This document shows positions 12,829 to 23,842 of a stretch of DNA of 64,000 nucleotides, one piece after another. A program made the translations under genes and the position numbers. Numbering within the stretch: position 1 is the stretch's first letter; every line of letters starts with the position of its first letter. The stretch comes from Gentiana macrophylla (lineage: Eukaryota > Streptophyta > Magnoliopsida > Gentianales > Gentianaceae), in assembly GCA_026214975.1 (NCBI GenBank), contig CM047814.1:21351541-21415540 (forward strand). Direction: 5' to 3'. The notes beneath the pieces were generated by a model. That model worked only from the letters and a program-made list of their open reading frames with translations. It was not told the DNA's origin and searched no databases.

Positions 12829-15800
12829 TCAAGTCACCGTTCTTGTACGTGCTCCTCCTAACAAGATACAAAAGGACAAATTGTCAATGCAATACAAAAC
12901 CATATCTCCAAAGTACAAATAACTACATTTAGGGCCTTCAACAAATAGCTGGTAGTCTAAGAGAATCAGCAATCAACAACGAACTACCTACCATTGTAAA
13001 AGCCAGTAGAATAATATACAAAAAAAACGCAAGAGTGCCGTTCTGGTTCTGCTATTCAATCACATGGGCAGTATTTTATTGGCTAATGACTGAAAACTAT
13101 GATTCTTAGTAGTTGGCCATTGATCATCATACAACATCAAGAAAGAGTTAAATAGACCATTATCCATGCAATTGAATTGCTTAAATGAATAGTAACCCAC
13201 AAGCACAAGTGAACAAGGAAACGATCACTGCAAATATGTAGAAAACTTTAAAGAACACATGGGAGCTCAATGCTCTCTCTAGAATCAGCCGCTTTACCAA
13301 GACAAAAAGATCTGCTACTAGATTTCGAAATAACAACGCATCGTTGCTTTTCCATGACATCCCTTGCCCTAAAACAATGCTGAACACACAGGTAAAAGAT
13401 GACAATGCGGCACATAGTCTAGCATGCCGGGCATTCGCCTAAGCGACCGGGGGCTCGCCTAATGCCGTGACAACTATGCATATGCTTAAGGAACTTCATG
13501 AAGGTGGCTTTTCGACACATACAAGTAGAGACAAAACTTTGGGCCTCTTGGAAGACAGTATCTACTAGCCTCAACTTAGGGATGATGTGGGCAGGTATGT
13601 TCAACAATGTGGGATCTGCTAAAGTGCCAAAGACACTAGCCAAAACATTGGTCTATACACTCCCTAACATGTGCCTGAAAATATATGGGAAGACTTATCC
13701 ATGGATTTCATTCTAGATCTACCTGAGACTCGGGTGTTGATTATGTTTTGTTGTTGTTGATCGCTTTTTGAAGATGTCTCACTTTGTACCATGAAAAAGA
13801 CAGAAGATGTCAGCCATATTTTACACATATCTTCTTCACAGAAGTGGTGTGGTTACATGGACAACCAAAATCCATTTCATCAGACATGGACGTCAAATTT
13901 GCCACCCATTTCTGGAGGGAGTTATGGAAGCCCTTCAAGACTCAACTACAATTCAAAAGCACCTATCACCCTCAAAGAGATGGACAAACGGAGGTAGTCA
14001 ACCGTACTCTGAGTGAAATGAATCATATTAACAAGGCACTCCTAAGCAATTGGTCCCAAGCCTAGCAAAAAGAGAGTTTGCCTACAATTCAATAGAAAAC
14101 AGATCAGCGAGTCATTCTCCCTTTTCTATAGTCTACACCATGGCACCTAATTTCCTTGTAGACCTTGCCAACATATCTACACCAAAGAGCAGACCAACAA
14201 GATCCCTGGCTCATGCAGTTACTAAACTTCGTCAAGAAGTCAAGGATCAACTCAACCTCTCTAATTCCAGATACAAAGCAGCCACAAAAGCTCATAAACG
14301 CCTACACACATTCACACCTAGCGATCTAGTCATGGTTTCGCAAAGAGCGCTTTCCAACCGGCACTTAAGAAGATTTGTCCTTTTAGAGTCATGCACAAAA
14401 TCAATGTGCATATGTTATTGACATGCCTTCTTCGTGGCAGACCTCTCCTAACTTCAATGTTGTTGATCTCTCATGCTAGCCTCCACGAGATGATGCTCCT
14501 GCAGAATGCGTTTCTGGAGTCATTGCTACCTGCTTTGAACTCAAGGATAAGTTCCATTCCATCGACGGGGAAGGACCTGATGTAGACCCAACAATTAATG
14601 AAGCTTGGCCCAACAACTAGTATAGACTAGGCCCATTAGTTGTAATCGGGTTAAGTTGGCAACATGTGCCATGTCACCCTTGAACCGTTATTTTCCTCTT
14701 GTTGTTTTGTTAAGTCCTTTTGCCTGCAGTGATTATCCCTGTACAATGTTAGTTGTGCCCAAAGGGGATGATATCATCTAAGCCTGTGGCCAATGGAGAT
14801 CAGAACTTCATCTTTTCATGAATGAAGCAGAGAGCTCCTAAGCTCCGTGCTTACCTCTTAAATTCCTAGACTTTTTATGTCAGCCTGCAGAATGAGATAA
14901 AACAAGTGGGAGAGAACTAAATTAAGCACATAATCCAAACCTTATTGAGCAGCCTAAGATAATAATTACTGTTTCCAAAACCAAGCTAAATGTAAACAGT
15001 ACAAAAAATAACAATAGCAAAAACCATTAAGAAAAGTCTGGTCGTATAGTTATTGATAACAATGCTTAGTAGGCAGCTCATCCTTCAACAATAAAGTGGG
15101 ATGCAAAACAGCAACAAGAAGAGCAAACAAAACCCCCAAAATAATTAAAATCACCAAGAACTTGGGCAATTTCTGTATGCTATGGAAAAACTCCCGTAAG
15201 AAAAACAAATAACCAAACTTTGACAGAAAGGGGCTACATGTAGAAAAAAATCATTACTGTGAGCAGCAGTTACCTTTTCGCTTATTTCCACGGGAAAGAT
15301 TTGTGGGAGGCACAGTATTGCTAGTACCACCACCAGGAAGATCCTTCATCACTGGAATATGATTACCAATGCACTGTAGATTCTCAAATGCACAGTCACT
15401 TAATCCTGTGACATTCATGTCTGTGCCGTTTATAGCTGTGCTGTCCATATTCTTGGCATCCAGTCCTGGCTGAAGGCAAGAGATCTGATCATCGCATTGC
15501 ACGTTACATGGATTCACCACATATGCACCAGGCAAATTAGGATTAACAATGTTCTGATAGGCATCACCACTCTTATTCCCCGGCTTCTGATATGGAAAAG
15601 ATCCAATCTCACCCTCAATTCTACCCCTAATGTCCACAAGGAGGCATTTGAGTCTCGCTACCTCAGCTTCCAAGACTGCTTGGCTCTGTAGCCTTTTCAT
15701 TAGTTGTTGATTCAAAGCCCTTAATTTGACAACCTCATCCTCCAAAGATGCAGTCCTAGCCTTTTTCTTCTCTCGATACTTGCGTACAGCTTCCCTGTTT

Positions 15801-16081
15801 CCTAATGGGCATTTCTTGGCTTTCTTATCTGTGGACTCAGCAGTATCATCAGTTGTGGTCTTGTCATCTTCAGCCGGAACGATTTTGGTGTGGGCATGAT
15901 AACAAGTGTGCGTGTGAGAGTTATCAGGACCAGGTGGATTGCAAGTGTGTGTATGGGTACAAGCATGTGTATCATTGAGAATCTCATCAAGAAAGCTACT
16001 CAGAGAACAATTACTCGGAATATCACCGAAACTCGATCCAGGTAACTGCTGGTTCGAAAATTCAAGTTCCCCATCGTCCAT
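12829..16081 (-). CDS. bZIP19/23-like: F-group bZIP transcription factor, zinc-deficiency regulator type (bZIP19/23-like), 278 aa
   Basis: Exon 1 is 16081-15274 and the last exon 12857-12829 (stop TGA), joined over a 2416-bp intron. Arabidopsis bZIP19/23 activate ZIP zinc-transporter genes under zinc deficiency and sense zinc directly. The sensor is visible as a Cys/His-rich motif: H39, C41, H43, H45, C47, then H56, H58, C60, H62, H64. The basic region is NREAVRKYREKKKAR (95-109), followed by heptad leucines L113, L120 and L127. Conserved LKCLLVDIRGRIEGEIGSFP follows. The last exon gives a C-terminus KRKGGARTRTVT, in keeping with the KRKGG tail I recall for the family. Without splicing the frame would end six codons later as NCCSQ. 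The gene is convergent with the MSI gene; about 660 bp separate the two stops. Confidence 0.9.
13480..14870 (+). mobile_element. Ty3/Gypsy relic inside the bZIP intron (integrase plus probable LTR part)
   Basis: From about 13690 an integrase-core start is readable (DLSMDFILDLPETR). The frame then breaks and continues at 13784-14065 with SISSDMDVKFATHFWREL and STYHPQRDGQTEVVNRTL, the Gypsy integrase signature. At 14050-14421 the integrase C-terminal part follows (REFAYNSIENRSASHSPF, THKR-like region). TGATGTAGACCC at 14578 may open the LTR, which would continue to about 14870. Gag, protease and reverse transcriptase are missing. The relic lies opposite to the bZIP gene's strand. Confidence 0.8.
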
Positions 16082-16130
16082 TTCAATCAGAATAAAGCAG
16101 CAGCACGCTACAATCGGTGTTCCAAACTGT

Positions 16131-16449
16131 CTGCAATCAAAGGTATTGCCTTAATTCCCTATCATAAGCAGAAAGAAATAATCTTTTAAACACTGGAAAA
16201 CCAAACACCAAAAGATCTTGACAATCCAGTATATCATTTCGCCAGCCATATTAAGAATTTTAACCGCCATGTAATGATTTGAAATTCACACGTAGCAAAG
16301 AAGCACGTAAACAAAATAAAGGCTGTGTACTACAAATTAAACCCTTAATTCTGGGAGACAAAACGATTATAGAAACAATAAGAATCACTTGATTCATGTA
16401 CAATTACATCAACGATCGACAATAAGAATGTTACAGAAAGCAGACAAAC
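16131..16449 (-). other. Probable 5' UTR intron of the bZIP gene
   Basis: On the minus strand a donor (GATTCTGCAG|GTTTGTC, GT at 16449-16448) and an acceptor (TTTGATTGCAG at 16131) bracket 319 bp, 50 bases before the start codon. A TATA-like TTTTTATAA is near 16546-16556, which would place the transcription start near 16520. This is inferred from sequence only. Confidence 0.5.
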
Positions 16450-16747
16450 CTGCAGAATCACCGGGGAATGGGCGAGAAAATGAGAGGCGGCGTAGACTAA
16501 AGTGCTTAAAAACTTAGATACAAAAGGAATTTGATTTGGCTGTGATTATAAAAAAGAAAAAGATGGACGACTCAAAAGAAGAAGGGAACAAGAGAACTTC
16601 CTGTTTCCACCACTCACGGTTGTCCTTGTCTGGTATTTCCACGTATTTGAGGGGCAAATTGTGTAATATCTGGAGAATGTTGAACTGATTTTCCCATTAT
16701 ATGTTCATTACCAATAAAATATATATATATATGTCTCGTAAAAACCT

Positions 16748-17220
16748 TCAAAGTAAAATATTCATTTGTGTTTTCTCCCCTGGTTTGAGTATCTTTTTAG
16801 GTTCTAAGCCGACGCATGTCTTTTCGATCAAACTCTCGAACGTAGCGGTTGTCAACACTTTAATAAGCAAATTTTCTGGATTGTCACTTGATTTGAACGG
16901 TAGAACATCTCTTTTGTATGTCTTTAGGAAATCATGTGTGAAGAAATTTTTTTGGTAAACCATGCTTTGTCCAATCGTCTTTTAAGTAACCTCCATTCAT
17001 TTAAGCTAATACATGTTTCTTTCGTATAACATGACCGGTTTCTAGTTGTTGACCGTTAAACACAAGTTCCTCGAATATAATAATGTGTCATTAATCAAAT
17101 GCATTCCGTGCTTGTTTCAAGAATAGCTATTATCTCGGCATGATTTAAAGACGTAACGGCCAAAGATTGCAAATAGTTGAGTACCATGATATTGATGTAC
17201 CGCCACTCGTAAACAAATAA
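16748..17220 (-). pseudogene. Copia RNase H fragment
   Basis: Reading 17220 to 16748 on the minus strand gives the Copia RNase H C-terminal part in shifting frames: QSLAVTSLNHAEIIAI, then FFTHDFLKTYKRDVL, KSSDNPENLLIKVL and TTATFESLIEK. This is the usual end of TNT1/94-type pol. Stops break it up, and no LTR was found next to it. Confidence 0.75.
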
Positions 17221-17222
17221 CC

Positions 17223-17575
17223 ATGTCCCTTCATGTGATGTTATGGGGTTATGTGTTGCAAATGAAAGTAGACATCTTAAATGCATTTCCATCGAAACCC
17301 ATTGAAAAGACACCTTTAGAGTTGTGGAACAATATTAAAGTTGGTTTACGACCATACTGCATATGGGGGTGTCCATGGCACATCCTTGAGGACAAAGCCA
17401 AAGTTGCAATCACGATCAAAAGTGTTTGTTCGTGGGATGCCCCAAAAAACGAGAGGTGGTTTATTCTATGATATCTATGATGTGGTATTCCTCAAGGATG
17501 ACACTGTGACAAACCACAAGCCTCAAAGTAATGCAGTACTCGAGGAGTTACTTTCCGATGAGATCAGTCCATAGG
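17223..17575 (+). pseudogene. Copia integrase C-terminal fragment
   Basis: Plus-strand frames give KTPLELWNNIKVGLRPYCI and WGCPWHIL, then GMPQKTRGGLFYDI and FLKDDTVTNHKPQSNAVLEE, the region between integrase and reverse transcriptase in Copia pol. One frameshift is visible around 17400. It lies head to head with the RNase H fragment at 16748-17220, so the two are either different insertions or a rearranged one. Confidence 0.75.
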
Positions 17576-17677
17576 ATATAATAGTCATTGTAAACGGAAA
17601 AGAGGTTAATTTTGGCCTCGCACATTTGAATAATGATCTTAAGAGTGTAGCTACACAATATATTGTAATAAAATATA

Positions 17678-18086
17678 GGCGGCTTCTATCGGCACCACGA
17701 TTTTACTTTCGGCACCACAATCACTTCCGACACCCTTCAAATTACTTCTGGCACCACATTAATATTTTTATTTTTTTTACTTTAAGCACCACAAAATTAA
17801 TTTCAAAAATACTTTTTGTACTACAATTCTTAAAAAATACAATTAAGTCCTTTATTAATAAAAATAAAATAATCTAATTCTTTATTAATCCAATACAAGC
17901 ATCATACTTTCTAAAAATTATACATAACACCCTTCATCCATCACCTCCATCCACCACCAACACCATCCATCTCCACCACCATCTCTTTCATCCCTTCCAC
18001 ATTCCATCTCCACCACCCATAAACACCTCCCACCATCATCACCTTTTCACACACCAAAACCACCACATTTCCTCCCTTACGTTTCG

Positions 18087-18140
<54 letters not shown>

Positions 18141-18927
18141 ACAATTTCCTATAATAATGTTGCCCCTGCTCATCACCTTCATACTGTAATTAATTCCTCC
18201 CCTCTATAAACCCCATTATCCATTTCTCCCTTGAATCGTCGACCCTATCAAAAAAAATGAAACTTGTCAGCACTACATGAGGGTCTGGAAGTCGTAATTT
18301 TCGATTTGGGAAGGATCTGCGATTTTCGATTTGGGGAGGAAGCAGCAATTTTACAGCAGGGGAGGGGTTTGATTTTTAGATGAAGGGGGTTGAATTTGCA
18401 GGGGCGAGCCGGCTGTTAAAACCTTCAAATCGCCCGACATTCTCCTTGCTCAAGCTCTTTTCCGACTAGATCGGAAGGATTTTTTTCGTTGGTGGAATAA
18501 GGCAGATGAAGAGCAATGGTCCTGATTTGCAGGTTGTAGGGAGGGCTACACATGTAGGTCACGATTTAGGGAGGAAATGTCATGAAGAGAGGAGATGAAG
18601 CTGTGGAGAGGGGAGGTGGGAGGTGGGAGGCTGTTGGAAAAGGAGGGGGCGGCTGTGGTTTGGTAGAGAAATTAGGGTTTTTAAATGAAGAAGAAAGGTG
18701 GGGGAAATGTTATTTAAAATAGTTATATGATGTAGATTGAAATTAGAGGGATTAAAAACTGTTTTATTTTTTAAAACATGATGGACTAAAGTGTAGAGTT
18801 TTTAAAAGCTATTAAATTTATGATTTTTAAGTGGTGTCTTGAGTGATTAGGTGGTGAAGTGAAGTAAATGAAAAATAATAAAATAAAGGGTGCGGTTAGT
18901 AAAATGGTGGTGCTGATAGAAGCCGCC
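17678..18927. mobile_element. Non-autonomous TIR DNA transposon, 1250 bp, hAT-like
   Basis: The ends are inverted repeats: left GGCGGCTTCTATCGGCACCA, right (as reverse complement) GGCGGCTTCTATCAGCACCA, matching at 27 of 29 positions. The flanks form a probable 8-bp target duplication with one mismatch, AAAATATA (17670-17677) and AAAATGTA (18928-18935). Subterminal GGCACCAC or GTGGTG words recur near both ends, a habit of hAT elements. There is no transposase frame. The middle has a 48-A run (18092-18139) and a G-rich part at 18290-18660. Confidence 0.75.
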
Positions 18928-19239
18928 AAAATGTAATGACCATATCATTTTATTGTTGTAAACCATTGGCATGCATGAGGGTCAGAAATATTGATACATC
19001 CACCAAATCCACCGACTGTTCACATAACAAATACAAAGTAAGTTTCTTGTTTTATGAACAAATGGTGAATAATTTTCAGTGCACCAATTACAAGTACTCG
19101 TCACAGAAAGAAACAAGAGATAATCCATGGTCGAAGAAAGGGAACTGAACTGGAAAATAATCAGTTTAGATCATATCATTCTGCATATAGAAATCTTCTG
19201 GTGAAAAAAGAAAAGAAAAGAGTAGTCGGAAAATTACAT

Positions 19240-21311
19240 TCACTCCTCCCTGGTAACAGGATCTAAACCAGCAGAAGGGCTATCAGCAAAATATTCTTGG
19301 TGTTTGACATTAACTCCATACTGCAACAAACATTTTAAGCAAAATCAATAACCTTATAATGCATAATAAGATAAAAAGTATGCAAATCTTTGGTATAATC
19401 TCAAAGAGCAGATTAAAGCTAAATATGTTACAAATAGTACAACTTTTTCTTCCTTTCATTGGCCACTAAAGGGGGAGCTAACTTCTAAATTAACTGTCTC
19501 TTACGGAATCTGCAGATTAAGGATACAACTTTCATTGCATTGCCCCTTTAACGTTGAGCTATATTACATTTTGATTATAAACTCTTACTTTAAACAAGGT
19601 CTTATTACAGGAAAAGGTCCAATAGCAATCTCTCTTAGGATAACTCAGTCATAGATAGGGGAATAGCAAGACATGTCCCACACAAATTTGGGAGAAGCGA
19701 GGTCATAACAAGAAAGTAAAGCAACAAAAATCATAAAAATAACATTTTTTTTAAACAAAACCCAAAAAACTAATGAAATTTAATAACCAAAAGTTCAATT
19801 TTCCTCCCATGTTCACTAGGAAGATGCATGTTTTGATCAGACATCACACTCACTTAACACGAATCATGGAAAAATTGTCTAAACAGCACTTACAATATAA
19901 GAGTGATATTCTTGCATGGTACATTTTCTATAACTTAAAGACTTTAAGTTAAAGGCTGTGTTTACGCCCCCAAAATGAAACAAGTATTGTAGCTATAATT
20001 TCACCTTTAATCATTTCATACAACAAGCGTCTGCGATAACAAAGTATATACACACACTACTATGCTAGTCAAAGTTGCTGCACTTCTCACAGCAGAACTA
20101 TGTGAAAAGGGAAAGAGAAACTGGTACTGGTGATTGGTTAAAATAAGTTGCCCAGCAAAGTCCTTAGCTATATATATACTTGAATTGCCAATCCCTTGAA
20201 AAGAGTAAAAGCACGTGTTTTTTTGTGTGTGAGTGTGTGATCAAGAAACAAAGTTCATACAAAGGTGTCGGGTGCAAAAACATTTCCTGAGAAGGCAACA
20301 ATCCAGATAATCTTTGCAGCTGAATCACTTACATAAAATTCTAACAAATACTGTAACAAGGTTCCTAAAGGACCTCCCATTTAGCAACATCTACCACTAT
20401 TGAGTAGCACTTAATGCTCACCTCGTGCAAAGCTTTCGAAAGGTCATCCATAGTCAATATGAGACGCTTATCCTGTTCATAAAGAAGCATAAGACACAAT
20501 GTCCTTGAGCAGGGGATGAGAGAATAATAAATAAAGAAATAAAAAAACAAAGAAGTCACCTTCTGTTGCTTGTCTCTTTTATCTTTTGCAACAGATGATA
20601 CCCTTGCTTTGCAGTGCCTGCAGTGGACAACACCAACAAACTAAATATGATATCGAAAACAACACAAAAGCATCAATTTTGCTTCATATTATCCTCCACA
20701 TATGTACGGGTTAAATCTGTTTCACTTCAAAGACATTGGCCTAACACTGTAAAACAGCCTCGGTGTACTAAAGTATCCTGCCTACTGGGGGAGGGGAGAC
20801 AAGGTCATGTGGGCCTGGTATATGCACCCTTACGTTATAGAAAATATTTCTGTAAGAGGTTGATGGCTTGGTTTGAATCCGTGATTACCGGCCACATGGA
20901 CACAACTTTTAGTTTTAGTGTTCTGCCAAGACTTCCCTTCATTGGTCAAACACTCCATACTAATCCAAAATAGTATTAAGCAGGCTGAAGATCAAGATCA
21001 TGTCCTATTTGGTTTCATACTAACTCATACTCCCACAGAATACAAAAAACCATCGTATCATTCTATTAGGATCATCATGACTCTATGTATAGCACCACCA
21101 TCCAATATTCAACGCATAAGTGTTACATGAACAATTGTAATAGCAACTGTAGACAAGACAAAATGTATGTGTGTATGCAACTGTGCGTAGAATGTGCCCC
21201 ACTCAATTTTTTTAAAACCTAAAGCCACTTTCTTGCCTACAAAAAAAATCATATTTTTTTACCCAAAATCCATACACAAAAAGCTACCACCAAAGAAGTT
21301 TGTGTTCCTAA

Positions 21312-21371
<60 letters not shown>

Positions 21372-22013
21372 TTCGTTTGGATTCGCCATGATTGTGTTGC
21401 TCATACAGAATTTAGAAACCTAAGCATAGCTCAAAAAAGATAATTATTTTGGATTACCTAGGAGCTGGGGACGGGGGAGAGGGGAACAACAAGTAACAAC
21501 CAAACGAGAATTAGGAAAATGGGAGAAACGTACAGAAGAGAATCAGTAGCAACATCAGCGATGAACTTCTGGGTAGCAACTGCAACCAGCCTGATTCTGC
21601 ATTAAGAAACCCACCAATTGGAAATAGATTTGGACCCAAAAAAATTCACAAAAGCAATTGAATCCCTGTTCATTAAAGACCAAAGCAAACCCAAGATGGG
21701 GTACCTACAGTCGAACATCGGGACACTGAAACCCGCTTTTTGACAAGTAGTGTTCCACTAATTCATCCGGAATCTTCACCAATAAAAAAAAAAACAATCA
21801 ATAAGAGAATACAGCAGCATCAATAATAATGGGACAAATTCAGGAAGAAAAAAAAGAGGAAGAAGACAAAAGGGGAGATTTACACACAGTAGGGGTGTAG
21901 TCCATTAGAGAAGCGAGGAATTCGGTGAGTGCTGCATCGTCATCGTGACGGGGTTCGTTGTTGAAATTGCCTCCGAACTGCTGATTGCTATGGCCCCCTT
22001 GACTTGGATTCAT
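19240..22013 (-). CDS. TAF10: TAF10, TFIID/SAGA histone-fold subunit, six exons, 147 aa
   Basis: Exons on the minus strand: 22013-21888 (end uncertain by 1), 21773-21709, 21596-21534, 20617-20560, 20472-20422 and 19320-19240 (stop TGA); frames join throughout. TAF10 is a small histone-fold protein shared by the general transcription factor TFIID and the SAGA coactivator, acting in the nucleus. The protein opens with a Gln/Asn-rich tail, then DDDAALTEFLASLMDYTPT, IPDELVEHYLSKSGFQCPD, VRLIRLVAVATQKF, a Lys-rich linker, KDKRLILTMDDLSKAL and YGVNVKHQEYFADSPSAGLD, ending VTREE. This matches plant TAF10 along its whole length. The last intron is long (19321-20421) and has no recognisable element. 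The gene is divergent from the small gene at 22406. Confidence 0.93.
21314..21363. repeat. (AT)n microsatellite in TAF10 intron 3
   Basis: About 25 uninterrupted AT dinucleotides followed by a T-run, inside the intron at 20618-21533. It is probably length-variable between individuals. Confidence 0.95.
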
Positions 22014-22405
22014 CTTCCTCTTTTCTCTCTACTCCGCTCAAACTAGCTCTTGTTGTGAAAGACGAGGGCTGAAACCTTTCGTTGATTTGGTGCTGACTCC
22101 GTCCCAAATTATACCGTTCTGAAGGTAAACGTCGTCGGAAAATAAGAAAATAAGAGTCCATGATAAAATAGACACTTGGTTAAAAATAATAATAATTAAA
22201 AAATGATAAATTAGTTTATAAATTCCACTTTTTCTCCCTTAATTAAGTCTTAATCCAACGATTTTCAATTTTTTAACAGATTACGACAAATAAATTCCAC
22301 CTGGACGAATATACACACTATTTGATACTGTCAAACGCACACCTGAAACTCTTACCTTTCCATTTTCTTACCTCAATTGCTGAAGAAGAAGAGGAAGCAA
22401 TAAAG
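22014..22405. promoter_or_regulatory. Short divergent intergenic region between TAF10 and the small gene
   Basis: 392 bp separate the two start codons, so it must hold both promoters and 5' UTRs. The TAF10 side is CT-rich, and the rest is AT-rich with no clear TATA box for either gene. Shared control is inferred from position only. Confidence 0.5.
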
Positions 22406-23115
22406 ATGGCGGGATCATCATCATCGATGATTCGAGGCGCTTTCTATGGCTGCTTAACTCATTTCCATCAATCGCAGGTCTTGATTTCTCTTCTCTTTTT
22501 GCTTGCTTGAGTAATACGTAATATTTTTAATTGTCAGATTATTAAATTGACCTGCTGCTTTTTTTTCAGTTGCTATTTGCTTGGCCTTCCGGTTTATCAT
22601 CGATGAGAAAGGTTCAATTTCGTCCTAAAAGATTTGTTTTTTTTGCTCGTTACTCGTAGAGCCAAGATATCTTCACCTCTCGTTTTCAAGGTTCTTTCTA
22701 TGCTTTTTACTTCTTCTTCTTCTTTCAACTATTTACCAGCTCAAATGCAGCAGCTCTATTAGCATTTCATGTCCTCCTCCTCTCTGCCCTTTCCCCCTCC
22801 CCTTAAAGTCACACTTAGCAATTTGAAACTTGCTTGATATTATGCATGGAAAAGACTGTTGGGTTGGGGGTGTTATTTAGAACGTGATGTTGTAGTAGTT
22901 ATATTTTCTGTAAATCTGTATTTCAATCTGATCATATTAATACAAGTTGCTACTGTATGAAAATGTGATTGTATACTGATACTAAGTGAAAATGTCATCA
23001 TGTAATTGATTCGAAAACGGGTTTCAAATGAGCAATTGATTTTCAGAGAGAATGTGGAGTAGAAGCGACGGAGTTGCCGTTTTCATCAAATGAGGCTGGA
23101 ATGGAAACTGATTAG
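22406..23115 (+). CDS. Small gene of unknown function, three exons, 60 aa
   Basis: Exons 22406-22477, 22570-22611 and 23047-23115 (stop TAG) all begin and end on codon boundaries with GT-AG introns. The predicted 60-residue protein starts MAGSSSSMIRGAFYGCLTHF, continues LLFAWPSGLSSMRK and ends with an acidic tail (ECGVEATELPFSSNEAGMET). I see no signal peptide, repeat or known domain, and do not recognise the family. An in-frame upstream ATG at 22322 would add 28 residues; 22406 is preferred because the upstream part (LLPFHFL..., an AEEEEE run) looks like translated UTR. Support comes from clean splice sites and position opposite TAF10. If intron 2 is retained, the protein would end differently, about 18 codons into the intron. 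Confidence 0.5.
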
Positions 23116-23837
23116 CTTGTTTTGATGGGTTAGTCACCTATGTCTACAACAAGGCTGGTGGTGACTGATCTATATCTCTGTTTTCCTTCTTTTTCAATTA
23201 TGTATTAGCTCTTAAAGTACTTTTTGAACATATTTATTCAGAGGATTGAAATCCCTGATGCTTTTGTTTGATGCAATTTAACATTTTGTGACTTTTTTAA
23301 TTCATCTAATTGAATGGTTACTTTGAAGATGTTCTTTTTCTTATGCTGCCATGGATGTTTTTGTATACCATGTTTTCATGAGCATTTGAAAACAGAGATA
23401 TAGATATAATTCCGTTAAAAATGTTGAAAGTGTTTTTAACCCTCCATACTTGGCATTTCAAACAATATGAGATTGGTTTTCATGTTCCTTGAAATTTCTT
23501 CCCTTTAATCCTAATTAAATTTGATTCTGAAAACCTGTGAAAATGTTGGACATGTTTTTCTATTGTATGCTTTTGTTATTTTTCTCCTTAATGAATGTGT
23601 CCTTAGCATATGAAAATGTTGGACTTGTTTTTCAATTGTATGCTTTTTGTTATTTTTCTCCTTACTGAATGTGTCCTTAGAATATGCTTATCATTCAATT
23701 GCTATTTCCTTCCTTTCTTTTCACGTGTATGCACGACGTGTTCTAGATAATGACATGCCCATACCATTTGAACACGCTCATGTTGCATGGAGTTAACTCT
23801 ATATGATAATATTGAGTACACTATCAGTTTGAATGTT
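23116..23837 (+). other. 3' flank of the small gene, no further gene seen
   Basis: AT-rich, probably 3' UTR and spacer. The phrase TGAAAATGTTGGAC plus about 70 following bases occurs twice, near 23538 and 23610, a local tandem duplication of about 72 bp. The flank is interrupted at 23838-23842 by the target site of the large Copia and resumes at 33525. Confidence 0.6.
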
Positions 23838-23842
23838 GGATT

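Noticed and set aside
15254..15273. End of the bZIP open frame (NCCSQ) as the true C-terminus
   Set aside because: A good splice donor interrupts KRKG here and the exon at 12857-12829 restores the expected family ending.
18092..18139. 48-A run as the tail of a LINE or SINE
   Set aside because: It is inside a TIR element, with no LINE or SINE body or separate target duplication around it.
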